Positions 1 through 8,444 of a stretch of 55,742 nucleotides of DNA are shown piece by piece (within the stretch, counting starts at the first letter, position 1; each line of letters begins with the position of its first letter). The position numbers and the translations under genes were made by a program. The stretch is from Akkermansia sp. (GTDB lineage Bacteria; Verrucomicrobiota; Verrucomicrobiia; Verrucomicrobiales; Akkermansiaceae). The notes under the pieces were generated by a model. That model searched no databases and was not told the DNA's origin. It saw nothing but the letters and a program-made list of their open reading frames with translations. Location: positions 1-55,742 of the forward strand of contig JAFQEF010000054.1 in assembly GCA_017399165.1 (NCBI GenBank). Direction: 5' to 3'.

Positions 1-279
1 TATCACCCGTTTCACGGGTTCGGTGTATTATTTATCGGTTCGAGTGGTTTCGCTCGCCGTTGGCTCGCTGCACCACTCGCTAAATAAAATGACGCCCCGC
101 AGAGCGGGGCTTACAAAATTCCGCTCGCCTGCGGCTCGCCACCCCTACAAATTGCCATTCGTCGAGTTTTTAGAGGTCTTCAATTTGTAGGTCTGACTAA
201 TTACCGAACGTTATACTAGTTTGAAGGGCGGTTATCAGAGATTCGCTCCCTCGTACTTCGTATTTCGTACCTCGTACTT
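1..279. repeat. Repeat-rich intergenic DNA with nested inverted repeats
   Basis: No gene was found here. A nested inverted repeat pairs TTATTTA (28-34) with TAAATAA (81-87) and CGAGTGGT (41-48) with ACCACTCG (72-79). A GC hairpin, GCCCCGC/GCGGGGC, lies at 94-110. CTACAAATTG (145-154) pairs with CAATTTGTAG (181-190). GAGTTTTTAGAG (164-175) recurs in reverse orientation at 55676-55687. A degenerate run of TCGTACTTCGTA-like words at 248-281 resembles the element near 41896-42020. Together these suggest a dispersed intergenic repeat family. Its function is unknown. Confidence 0.55.
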
Positions 280-840
280 TCAATATCCCTGCGCCAGTCT
301 CTTGAGTTTTTTGCTCAAGGTCAATTTGGCGGCGGATGACACGCGGTCCACAAAGAGGAACCCATTGAGGTGGTCGCACTCATGCTGCAAGCAGCGAGCC
401 AGCAGACCGCCACAGTCAATCTCCAGCACGGAGCCATCGAGCTGCGGCAAGGTGGCTTTAACAAACTCCGGGCGGGCAACATTGGCGCGGATGTTGTGCA
501 CGCTCAGGCAGCCCTCTGTAAAGAGGTATTGCTTGCCGTAGGGCTCTAACGTGGGGTTGATGAACACCAGCGGCATGAGGTCTTGTATGGGCTTTACCAC
601 ACCGTTTACCGTTGCGGTTTCCGGCTCGGCATCTTCTTCTTCCTCATCCTTGGGTATATCAATAACAACCAGTTGTATATTTTGGCCTATTTGAGGGGCC
701 GCCAAGCCAATGCCGTTGGCCTCATACATGGTTTCAAGCATGTTGGCAGCAAGCTCTTTGAGGGTATCATCTACTTGTTCTACGGGTGCACATTTGACAC
801 GCAGAACCGGATTGCCGTATTGTGTGATGGGAAGAATCAT
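280..840 (-). CDS. def: Peptide deformylase
   Basis: This enzyme removes the formyl group from the N-terminal methionine of new proteins in the cytoplasm. All three family motifs are present: GIGLAAPQIG at residues 43-52, EGCLS at 109-113 with metal-ligand Cys111, and HECDH at 153-157 with catalytic Glu154. The length of 186 residues is slightly above the usual 165-175. The excess is an acidic stretch (DEEEED and following, about residues 65-85) between two core strands. It lies downstream of the gamma carbonic anhydrase-like gene but has its own promoter in the gap, 17 nt before the ATG. Identification is firm; the role of the insert is unknown. Confidence 0.96.
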   Translation of the reverse strand: MILPITQYGNPVLRVKCAPVEQVDDTLKELAANMLETMYEANGIGLAAPQIGQNIQLVVIDIPKDEEEEDAEPETATVNGVVKPIQDLMPLVFINPTLEPYGKQYLFTEGCLSVHNIRANVARPEFVKATLPQLDGSVLEIDCGGLLARCLQHECDHLNGFLFVDRVSSAAKLTLSKKLKRLAQGY

Positions 841-857
841 AATGATGAGTCCGGCAA

Positions 858-886
858 ATTCTACAAAGCCGCAGCCCCAATGTCAA
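858..886 (-). promoter_or_regulatory. Predicted promoter of def
   Basis: On the minus strand TTGACA (886-881), a 17-nt spacer and TAGAAT (863-858) form a near-consensus sigma-70 promoter. The predicted transcript start is near 851, giving a leader of about 11 nt before the ATG at 840. Confidence 0.7.
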
Positions 887-933
887 TCTTTTTATGCATC
901 GGTTACGGGCAAAAATCGTCATTTTTAATCGTT

Positions 934-1443
934 TTATCTTGTCGCGAACTCCCGGGCCAAATCGATATAGCTCAGGGCATGGTGGTAGTTTTGCTCCTCT
1001 ACCTCGGGGGAGAGCGTTTTAACAACTTTGGCGGGGAAGCCCAGCACGAGGCTGTGCGGGGGGATACAGGTGCCCTTTGTTACCAGGGCGTGGGCACCCA
1101 CAATGGAGCCATGGCCTATGACCGCGCCATCCAACACCACGGCGCCCATGCCAATGAGGCATTTGTCCTCCACCGTGCAGGCGTGCAGGGTGACAGAGTG
1201 CCCCACGGTGACATACTCCCCGATGTGGCAGCCCAACTCGTAGTCCACATGCAGGCAACAGTTGTCTTGCACGTTGCTGCCACGGCCTATGGAGATGGGA
1301 GCAACATCTGCCCTCACCGTGGTATTATACCACACGGAGGCGGCCTCTGCTACCGTAGCGTTGCCGATAATATCTGCACTGGCGGCAATGAATGCCGGCT
1401 TGTCTAACTGTGGGGTACAACCGCGAAATTGCTCTATTGCCAT
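934..1443 (-). CDS. Gamma carbonic anhydrase-like hexapeptide-repeat protein
   Basis: A 169-residue left-handed beta-helix protein of the YrdA/PaaY/CaiE group. Hexapeptide repeats run over about residues 20-150. Three candidate zinc-binding histidines sit at His65 (LHV), His82 (GHS) and His87 (LHAC), the pattern of gamma-class carbonic anhydrases; many family members have no proven activity. The ATG at 1443 is chosen over a TTG two codons upstream because the promoter -10 box ends only six bases before the ATG, so the predicted mRNA begins at or very near it. The gene is divergent from rnd and lies upstream of def. Cytoplasmic; the exact substrate is uncertain. Confidence 0.9.
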   Translation of the reverse strand: MAIEQFRGCTPQLDKPAFIAASADIIGNATVAEAASVWYNTTVRADVAPISIGRGSNVQDNCCLHVDYELGCHIGEYVTVGHSVTLHACTVEDKCLIGMGAVVLDGAVIGHGSIVGAHALVTKGTCIPPHSLVLGFPAKVVKTLSPEVEEQNYHHALSYIDLAREFATR

Positions 1444-1449
1444 GAGCAA

Positions 1450-1478
1450 ATTCTAGCACAAAGAGCCCCGAGAAACAA
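1450..1478 (-). promoter_or_regulatory. Predicted promoter of the carbonic anhydrase-like gene (leaderless)
   Basis: Minus strand: TTGTTT (1478-1473), 17-nt spacer, TAGAAT (1455-1450). Six bases separate the -10 box from the ATG at 1443, so the expected +1 is the A of the start codon. Confidence 0.65.
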
Positions 1479-1497
1479 GAATAATATAAATTAACGC

Positions 1498-1526
1498 TTG
1501 CAATACGGGGCATATCATGATAGTAT
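1498..1526 (+). promoter_or_regulatory. Predicted promoter of rnd
   Basis: TTGCAA (1498-1503), 17-nt spacer, TAGTAT (1521-1526). The ATG at 1538 begins 12 bases after the -10 box, giving a predicted leader of about 5 nt. An alternative in-frame ATG at 1517 lies inside the promoter and is therefore unlikely to be used. Confidence 0.65.
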
Positions 1527-1537
1527 GCCGCGCGTTC

Positions 1538-2596
1538 ATGATAACTGATTCTCAAGCACTGTATGAGTGGAAACAGCGTGCCTCTGCTCAACCCCAAGGA
1601 CGCACCGTGTTGGATTTGGAGGCCGACAGCCTGCACCGCCACCGTGAAAAATTGTGCCTGATTCAGTATGGAGACGCGGATGGTGTGGCGATAATTGACC
1701 CGTTGGCTATAGAAGACATGAGCTTATTCTCCCTGTGGTTGCAGGGGGCAGATGTGTGGATGCACGGGGCAGATTATGACATGAGCCTGCTGCAAAACGC
1801 CTTCGGGGTGCTTCCCCACATGATTTTGGATACGCAGATTGCAGCCCGCCTACTGGGGTTCCGCCAGTTTGGTTTGGCGGCATTGGTTGAACATTTTTAC
1901 GGTATCAAGCTCAGCAAAAAGAACCAGAAGGCAGATTGGGGAATGCGCCCCATGCCGGCAGAGATGAAAGCATACGCCCAAGGGGATGTGAAGTTTATGC
2001 TGGGTATGGCAGATCAATTGGTGGCTGCCCTCAAAGAAAAAGGCCGTTATGAGTGGTTTTTAGAGAGCTGTGCCCATAACCTGGAGCGTGGGCGTGAGCG
2101 TTTTGAATCTAACGACCAAGAGGCTTGGCGCATAAAAGGTTGCGGCAAGTTCAACCGCCGTGGCTTGGCCGCATTGCGCACACTGTGGTATTGGCGGGAT
2201 AATGAGGCTGCCGTGTGGGATAAACCCTCTTTCATGGTGTGCTCCAATGATGATTTGTTGCGTTGGAGCCTGGCCTTGCAGGAGTTCCGCTCTGCATACC
2301 CCAGCCACCATTTCCATGCTCACCGTGCGGCTAGGTTCCGCAAGGCGGTAGAAAAGTTCCAGCTGATGGATGAGGATGAGTACCCCATGCTCCCCAAAAA
2401 GCAAAAGCATGAGATAGACCCGGATTTTGACTCCACGCTGGAGCGTTGGACAGCCAAGCGTAATGCCGTGGCCGAGGCTCTGGATTTGGAGCCGACCATT
2501 ATTGCCACGCGCTACCAATTGGAGTGCATTGCCGCGCACCCCGAAAAGGGCTTGAGCCACCTCATGCAGTGGCAGCAAAAGCTGCTCAGTGAGTAA
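1538..2596 (+). CDS. rnd: Ribonuclease D (DEDD 3'-5' exoribonuclease with HRDC domain)
   Basis: RNase D trims the 3' ends of tRNA and other small stable RNAs. The DEDD exonuclease domain fills the first half: the DxE motif is in VLDLEAD, the second Asp in GADYDMSLL, and the YAQGDVKFM motif supplies the Tyr/Asp of the third exonuclease motif. The second half (about residues 205-352) matches the HRDC helical region. The length of 352 residues is close to the usual 370-380. The start at 1538 rather than 1517 follows from the promoter position. It converges on the TPR lipoprotein gene with only two bases between the stop codons. Confidence 0.92.
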   Translation: MITDSQALYEWKQRASAQPQGRTVLDLEADSLHRHREKLCLIQYGDADGVAIIDPLAIEDMSLFSLWLQGADVWMHGADYDMSLLQNAFGVLPHMILDTQIAARLLGFRQFGLAALVEHFYGIKLSKKNQKADWGMRPMPAEMKAYAQGDVKFMLGMADQLVAALKEKGRYEWFLESCAHNLERGRERFESNDQEAWRIKGCGKFNRRGLAALRTLWYWRDNEAAVWDKPSFMVCSNDDLLRWSLALQEFRSAYPSHHFHAHRAARFRKAVEKFQLMDEDEYPMLPKKQKHEIDPDFDSTLERWTAKRNAVAEALDLEPTIIATRYQLECIAAHPEKGLSHLMQWQQKLLSE

Positions 2597-2598
2597 GC

Positions 2599-4245
2599 TC
2601 AGCGGTAGAGTGCTCCTTGGTCTCGCTCCTCGGTGAGTACCTCGTAATCTATACCCAGCTCATCCACCATTTTACAGATTTCCTCAAAGAGCATTTTTTG
2701 CTCGGGGGTAAACTGCTCAAGTTGCTCTGTATTACGGCGCATGCCGTTTACAAAATCTCGCCCGCGCGACCAGGCGTACCATTTATCGGATGGTGAGAAA
2801 GTGCCTTTCTCTTTGTTGGTGGAGGCTTTGAACTGGCGCATCGTCAACAGCTGCAATAATTTCTTGCAGGCGGGCAGGGCAATCTCCGGGGTTGCGCTGT
2901 ATTCTGTCTCCAGCATGGAGTACAGGTTGATGGCCTCTGTAAGATTGCCGATTTGTTCCGCCAGCTCTGCCCGTTTGAAAAGAGTGGATACCCGGCATGC
3001 GGGGGATGGCGCGGCTTTCAGAATATCCTCGGTTGTTTGCAGCGCCTCTGTATAGCGTTGTTGTTTTTCTTGCAATTGCAGCAGCCCCTGCAAGGCTTGT
3101 TGCATGATTGCCGGAGCGGGGGCGGTGGCTAATTTGCGGTACAAAGTCTCGGCTTCCGCCGTGCCTTGTGGCGTTGCTGCCAAGGCATCTGCCAGCAGTA
3201 ATTGAGCTTCCTCATCCTCGGGCTGTGCGGTGAGTATGTTACGATATGCATCCACCGCGGCAGCATGTTCCCCTGTGGCGTGCAGGTATTGCGCCAGCAC
3301 TTTATCGGTGTAGGTGCCTGCCGTTGTAGCTGCTTGTAACTCAAGGGCAAGGGTATCGAGCTCTGCGTGGGGGGCTGACTCGCGGTTTAATAATGCTTCC
3401 AACTGCACAGCCAAATACAGTGGCCGCAGGCTTTGGCTGTTGGATAACTGTTGAGCCGCAGCGCTATCCTCGCTCAGCTTTTTAATGAAGGGGAGCAGGG
3501 CGGGGGCGTGGGTGCCATGGGCTGCTTCTTCCTCAAGAATCTGTATGACCTGTTGTGTCGGCAAATCAGCCCGGTATAACAGAGGCAGGCGGTAGGGACA
3601 GCCCGTGGCATCTGCTTCCTTAAAATAACGTTTCGCCCATTCTGCTTGTTCTGCGCCCTGCGTGTAGTTGGAGGCTATATAAAAGGCGTATGCGCGCGTG
3701 GTGGAATCCGCATGGTGCGTGGCTTCTTTTACGGTGGTGAGGCTTGCGGCTTTCTCATCTGCCGTGCGGCGGTAATCTGCCAGACTCAGCTCAGCCTTGA
3801 GTAAATGCAGATATGGGGTGGGCTCCCCTGTGGCGGGATAGTCGCAAAACTCATAAGCGCGGTCAAAATCCTTGCCCGCAAAACGCTCCGGTTGCCCTAA
3901 AATGGCACTCATGAAACACTCCATGGCGGCTTGTCTCCCCTGTGCGGGGGTGCTGTATTGTTGCAGGTAGCTCTCTGTCAATAGCTTTACCTGCTCTGCA
4001 TATACGGCATCGGTGCGGGGGTGTTTTGCCAAATGCTGTATGGCGGCGGCATGCTCTGCCTCAGTTGTCGGTATGCTCACCACGGGCGTGTGGCTAGCTG
4101 CCGGTAACACGGCATCTTGCACCGGCTTGCGCAGCTTAGCCTGTTGCGTGGGGGCTGCCTCGTTCTCATTTTGAGGCGCATCGCAAGCTGCTAACAACAA
4201 CATGCTGCTGCATAATGCTGCTTGAAGTCTCCGTGTGTGTTTCAT
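2599..4245 (-). CDS. TPR-repeat lipoprotein
   Basis: A 548-residue predicted lipoprotein. A short signal peptide ends in the lipobox LLAAC (Cys21), followed by a low-complexity Asn/Glu/Ala/Pro linker. The body is all-helical with tetratricopeptide-like motifs, clearest around residues 320-460 (for example VLAQYLHATGEHAAAVDAYR and the ALQTTEDILKAAPSP region). TPR domains mediate protein-protein contacts, so an envelope scaffold is plausible, but no specific function can be assigned. The -10 box ends seven bases before the ATG, so the predicted mRNA is essentially leaderless. The next upstream genes are the IdeS-like protease pair, also on the minus strand. Confidence 0.8.
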   Translation of the reverse strand: MKHTRRLQAALCSSMLLLAACDAPQNENEAAPTQQAKLRKPVQDAVLPAASHTPVVSIPTTEAEHAAAIQHLAKHPRTDAVYAEQVKLLTESYLQQYSTPAQGRQAAMECFMSAILGQPERFAGKDFDRAYEFCDYPATGEPTPYLHLLKAELSLADYRRTADEKAASLTTVKEATHHADSTTRAYAFYIASNYTQGAEQAEWAKRYFKEADATGCPYRLPLLYRADLPTQQVIQILEEEAAHGTHAPALLPFIKKLSEDSAAAQQLSNSQSLRPLYLAVQLEALLNRESAPHAELDTLALELQAATTAGTYTDKVLAQYLHATGEHAAAVDAYRNILTAQPEDEEAQLLLADALAATPQGTAEAETLYRKLATAPAPAIMQQALQGLLQLQEKQQRYTEALQTTEDILKAAPSPACRVSTLFKRAELAEQIGNLTEAINLYSMLETEYSATPEIALPACKKLLQLLTMRQFKASTNKEKGTFSPSDKWYAWSRGRDFVNGMRRNTEQLEQFTPEQKMLFEEICKMVDELGIDYEVLTEERDQGALYR

Positions 4246-4252
4246 GCTGCCT

Positions 4253-4280
4253 ATAGTAGCAGGTTCTACCGACTTTGCAA
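4253..4280 (-). promoter_or_regulatory. Predicted promoter of the TPR lipoprotein (leaderless)
   Basis: Minus strand: TTGCAA (4280-4275), 16-nt spacer, TACTAT (4258-4253). The seven bases 4252-4246 separate it from the ATG at 4245, so the start codon is expected at +1 or +2. Confidence 0.6.
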
Positions 4281-4341
4281 AGTAAATTGTACCGGCTACA
4301 CTCTATTTATTCTGTTTAATATCCGATTCAATTAACACGCA

Positions 4342-6211
4342 TCATCTGTATCTCTTGCGGCGGGTGGTAAGGGCTGCCAAGGCGATGATGCTGAGGGTGG
4401 CGGTGGTGGGCTCGGGGATGGAGGCTGCCCAAATGCTGTTGTTTTGATAAATGAAGCTGATGTTGGTGTACTCTTTGTTATCAGGAGATACGAAAACAAG
4501 GTATTCTCCTAAATCTGTACCTTCTGCTATCTGCTCCCCGTCGATGATGAGTTGGCTGATATCGGTAAAGAAGGGTAAATTTTCATCCAATGAGGATAAT
4601 GTAATGGTCTGCCTCTCTGCCAGTGTTAAAGTGTGGTCATTAAGGGAGACGGATGTTTCTAAAATGATTTGCTTTGCGGCGGATAAATCCAAGTCTGCAT
4701 CAACACGGGCAGGCATGGTGACGGCGTTTTTGAGCGAGAAGGTGGTGGCGGCTTGAAGCGAGGCCATAAAAGTACCCGTCACCTCAATGGTCTTACTGCT
4801 GCTGAGGGAGGCACCTGCCTCTAAGGTAAGGTTAGCAAGGTTGAGGGCTAAGTCGCTGTGCAGGGTGGCTGCTTGGCGTATCAGCATATCTGCCCCGGCG
4901 GCAAGTGCCGCATTTTCCCCGGCTTTGAACTCATATCCTGTGGCTGCAACCTCTATGTGGCTTGCGGATACAGTGCCGTTGATGGTGATTTGGCGGTTAG
5001 CTTCCACTGCGTGGTCATCAAATAACACGGCCCGACCATCCGTTGCGTAGGTGTGGTAATAGCCATGGTGCTCGGAGTCGATGTTGCTGCCATTGACGTG
5101 AATGTCCCACCCGGTGGATTCTGTGGGCAGGGCCTCTGTAGTGGCGGTTTGTTGCTCCCACACACCGCTGTGGCCGTTCCATACTTGGGCTTCATTGCTC
5201 ACATTACTATACTCTGCCAGCATGTTTTGCAGCACCTGCGGGGTGTTGATTTGGGTAATACCGCTAACGTAGTATGTGCTCCCTGTGATAAAAGGCGTTT
5301 GGTGCGTAGCATCTGTATAGAGAGCCAGTTTACCATCTGACTCCGTTTTAATGTATAGTTGTGTTAATTTGGGGGTATATGTGCCACTTGAACCGGTTGA
5401 ACCTTGGCTCGCTTCGTAGCTGGGGAGGCGGCAATCATCAGAGTCCGCAATGATGAGCGATTTTATACTACCATCGCTATTGGTGGTAAGGCCATAACAT
5501 GTGAGGGTGTGTGGGTTGGTGCCGTTTGTTACGTTGAGGTGGGCAATGAGTCCGGCGGCTGTTTGGGTGTAGGTGCCGTTCGATTCTGTAATGCCTAAGG
5601 CAGGGAGCAGGGCTGTTTTAAGAGATGCGAGGGTACCTATGCCTTGTAATGGTGGCAGTTTGTCCATCTGTGTTAGATTGCCCGTTTTTTACTGCGCCAA
5701 AGTAGTCACTGTAATAACCACCTTGGCCTTCTACCCAAGTAAAGAACCAGTTGGTGCCGGTGGCTACTTCTCCCCCCATGTTAGAAAACCCGCTGTTGTA
5801 TAGGGCTTTCATTACATTCAGGCGCATGGGATCTGTTATGACCGGACTATTGCTCGGGTTCATCACGTTGTAGAGCTCTCGCGTGTAATCTGAACCGTAG
5901 GGAAGTTGCTGATTACCTTTGTAGAAAACGCCGTAGTAGCTCTGCCAATACTGTATCATGTTACTGGCTGTATGCGCCCAGCACATGAGGCTGTCTCCGT
6001 AACTGCTTCCTGCAACCCATCCTTTTTGGCTGTCATAAAAACGAGTTGAGTTTTGCAGTTCTGTTTTGCCGAATGTCAAAATACCATTGGTAAATGTAGC
6101 GGCAACCCCTTCTGCAACAAAACCTCGCTCTAAATTAACGGTGTCTCCCATTGCTGCGTGTAGTATGGAGGCCGTGCAGAACAGGGTTGATATAATACAG
6201 CTTCTTTTCAT
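4342..6211 (-). pseudogene. IdeS/Mac-like cysteine protease with PEP-CTERM tail, broken by a +1 frameshift
   Basis: The 5' part (ATG at 6211, running in one frame to 5618) encodes a signal peptide and the catalytic-Cys block DSLMCWAHTASNM (Cys77). The remainder continues in another frame (open from 5688 to 4342) with the catalytic-His block PHTLTCYG, the Asp block IADSDD and a C-terminal PEP-CTERM tail (IPEPTTATLS, hydrophobic stretch, TRRKRYR). The frames meet at a run of six A on the coding strand (plus-strand T5685-5690); removing one A joins them into one protein co-linear with the intact neighbour at 6247-8256. It may be a real mutation, a phase-variable switch, or an assembly or sequencing error. 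All catalytic residues are retained, so a repaired frame could be functional. Confidence 0.8.
4371..5250. repeat. 880-bp near-identical repeat, copy 1 (copy 2 at 6291-7170)
   Basis: This stretch aligns to 6291-7170 at a constant 1,920-base offset with no insertion or deletion that I could find. Identity is about 95% or higher by eye. It covers the passenger and PEP-CTERM halves of the two IdeS-like genes, whereas their catalytic halves are strongly diverged. Confidence 0.85.
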
Positions 6212-6246
6212 GATAATACGCATGAACTTTGTTTGTTTGCTGCTCG

Positions 6247-8256
6247 TCATGCCGAAGCTTTAGCAGCGGCGCGACGGCGGCGAGTGGCAAGGGCTGCCAG
6301 CGCAATGAGGCTGAGGGTGGCGGTGGTTGGCTCGGGGATGGAGGCTGCCCAAATGCTGTTGTTTTGATAAATGAAGCTGATGTTGGTGTACTCTTTGTTA
6401 TCAGGAGATACGAAAACAAGGTATTCTCCTAAATCTGTACCTTCTGCTATCTGCGTCCCGCCGATGATGAGTTGGCTGATATCAGTAAAGAAGGGCAGAT
6501 TTTCATCCACTGAGGATAATGTAATGGTCTGACCCTCTGCCAGTGTCAAGGTGTGGTTATTAAGGGAGACAGATGTTTCTAAAATGATTTGCTTTGCGGC
6601 GGATAAATCCAAGTCTGCATCAACACGGGCAGGCACGGTGACGGCGTTTTTGAGCGAGAAGGTGGTGGCGGCTTGAAGCGAGGCTATAAAAGTACCCGTT
6701 ACCACAATGGGCTCCTTGCTGCTGAGAGAGGCACCTGCCTCTAAGGTAAGATTAGCAAGGTTAAGGGCTAAGTCGCTGTGCAGGGTGGCTGCTTGGCGTA
6801 TCAGCATATCTGCCCCGGCGGCAAGTGCCGCATTTTCCCCGGCTTTGAACTCATAGCCTGTGGCTGCAACCTCTATGAGGCTTGCGGATACAGTGCCGTT
6901 GATGGTGATTTGGCGTTTGTCTTCCTCCGCGTGGTCATCAAATAACACGGCTCTGCTATCCGTTGCGTAGGTGTGGTAATAGCCATGGTGCTCGGAGTCG
7001 ATGTTGCTGCCATTGACGTGAATGTCCCACCCGGTGGATTCTGTGGGCAGGGCCTCTGTAGAGGCGGTTTGTTGCTCCCACACACCGCTGTGGCCGTTCC
7101 ATACTTGGGCTTCGTTGCTCACATTACTATACTCTGCCAGCATGTTTTGCAGTACCTGCGGGGTGTTGATGTAGGAAACTTCGCCGATGTAATAAGAGCT
7201 CCAACGCGATGAAAGGTTTTTATCTGTGTATAGAACAATTTTGTCGTTTTCTATAGCTACATAGCGTTGGGAGATATTGGAGGGCCAAGTGATTTTGTCA
7301 TCAGAGTCGGCTATGAGGATGGATTCAAGATTCCCGTCTGAATCAGTGGTAAAACCATAACATGTAATAAAATGTCCGGTGCCGTTATCATTCCAAAGTC
7401 CGATGACGGGGATATTTCCGGATTGTACTTGTTTTCCGTTATCTATGCCGAATCCTTTTAAAATGATATTTTTCACGGCATTAAGATCAGTGTTCGCAAA
7501 AGCAGAACCGGTGGTCGAGTTGTTTTTGTCTCCTAATGCCTCGATAGCGGCAGAATACACTGTTGTATATGCCAGTCCATTGAGATTTTGAGGTTGTGTA
7601 TAGACCTCTGTGTCTTGAGGTATAGACTCGTAATAATTCTTATAATACCCACCTGTGTATTGAGATTTAAAATAAAATCCGTTATCTCCTTGTAAATCCG
7701 TTTGCCCTCTGAAAAACCATTCTGCTGCCGCCTTAATGGTACCTCCCATGTTGTCTGATATATTGTGGTACATGTCTCGCGCAACATCCAAAAACTTTGG
7801 ATTCGGTATGTTATATTGTGTATCCTCATACATGCCGTCATCGCCTAAGATAGTTGTTGTATCTGTGCCAATGTTGCCGTATGGAAGGGGCATTTCGTTA
7901 AATGATGTTTGAGGATAGAGACTGCCTACCTGGGTGCCGTCATCCGTGAAATAAATGCCTTGCTGAGGTTTTGCAAAAACGCCATAGTAACTTTGCCAAT
8001 ATTGGATACTGTTGGCAGCAGCGTGAGCCCAGCACATAAGACTGTCGGATTTTAACGATGTAACCCATTCTGCCCCTTTTGTACTGTCGTAGAATCGTGT
8101 TGATTCTACCCTGTTTGGCACAAGTGTACCATCTGTTTGTTGGTCAAGAACAACGCCGTCTGCAACATAGAAAGAAGTGTCTACATGGCTTCCGACTGCT
8201 GCTATTGCGACCGACGCAGTCGGGAAAAGCGTAAGGATGATGAGCGCTCGTTTCAT
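6247..8256 (-). CDS. Secreted IdeS/Mac-like cysteine protease with PEP-CTERM anchor
   Basis: A 669-residue secreted protein. A signal peptide spans about residues 1-20. The block DSLMCWAHAAANSIQYW places a catalytic Cys at 75; GTGHFITCYG supplies His295 and IADSDD Asp317-320. This Cys/His/Asp order and spacing fits the IdeS/Mac (peptidase C66-type) immunoglobulin-cleaving family, but the target here is unknown and could be a mucin or another host protein. The C-terminal half is a beta-rich passenger, nearly identical to that of the adjacent copy, ending in SIPEPTTATLS, a hydrophobic helix and an Arg-rich tail: a PEP-CTERM exosortase-type sorting signal. The extra tail AAAKASA after the arginines is absent from the paralogue. 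A weak promoter (TTGATT-N17-TAAATA) lies upstream. Confidence 0.82.
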   Translation of the reverse strand: MKRALIILTLFPTASVAIAAVGSHVDTSFYVADGVVLDQQTDGTLVPNRVESTRFYDSTKGAEWVTSLKSDSLMCWAHAAANSIQYWQSYYGVFAKPQQGIYFTDDGTQVGSLYPQTSFNEMPLPYGNIGTDTTTILGDDGMYEDTQYNIPNPKFLDVARDMYHNISDNMGGTIKAAAEWFFRGQTDLQGDNGFYFKSQYTGGYYKNYYESIPQDTEVYTQPQNLNGLAYTTVYSAAIEALGDKNNSTTGSAFANTDLNAVKNIILKGFGIDNGKQVQSGNIPVIGLWNDNGTGHFITCYGFTTDSDGNLESILIADSDDKITWPSNISQRYVAIENDKIVLYTDKNLSSRWSSYYIGEVSYINTPQVLQNMLAEYSNVSNEAQVWNGHSGVWEQQTASTEALPTESTGWDIHVNGSNIDSEHHGYYHTYATDSRAVLFDDHAEEDKRQITINGTVSASLIEVAATGYEFKAGENAALAAGADMLIRQAATLHSDLALNLANLTLEAGASLSSKEPIVVTGTFIASLQAATTFSLKNAVTVPARVDADLDLSAAKQIILETSVSLNNHTLTLAEGQTITLSSVDENLPFFTDISQLIIGGTQIAEGTDLGEYLVFVSPDNKEYTNISFIYQNNSIWAASIPEPTTATLSLIALAALATRRRRAAAKASA
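6291..7170. repeat. 880-bp near-identical repeat, copy 2
   Basis: Partner of 4371-5250. The abrupt loss of similarity just beyond 7170, at the border of the catalytic half, suggests recombination or gene conversion of the 3' half only. Confidence 0.85.
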
Positions 8257-8407
8257 GATAAACGGTGAATGGTTGCTTTTAATGCCTATTATTTAACAGT
8301 ACATTAGTAGGAAATCAAGCAAAAAGTTTAAAAAAGGAAAATAACAAGAAAAAGCGGGGATGGGGAGGAGTCGGAAAGTCGTGACACAAAATAAAATTTG
8401 ACTGTGC

Positions 8408-8435
8408 TTGACAATAGTTGCTATAAGCGTATAAT
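8408..8435 (+). promoter_or_regulatory. Predicted gcv operon promoter
   Basis: A perfect-consensus pair: TTGACA (8408-8413), 16-nt spacer, TATAAT (8430-8435). Only nine bases separate the -10 box from the ATG at 8445, so the predicted leader is about 3 nt. That leaves no space for the glycine riboswitch often found before gcvT. Confidence 0.8.
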
Positions 8436-8444
8436 ACCGACCTC

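Noticed and set aside
5618..5700. Programmed ribosomal frameshift in the broken IdeS-like gene
   Set aside because: A plain A run without a recognisable slippery heptamer or downstream structure, and an intact paralogue next door, make mutation, phase variation or sequencing error simpler. Not excluded.
8257..8444. Glycine riboswitch before gcvT
   Set aside because: The consensus promoter ends nine bases before the ATG, so there is no transcribed leader that could hold a riboswitch.
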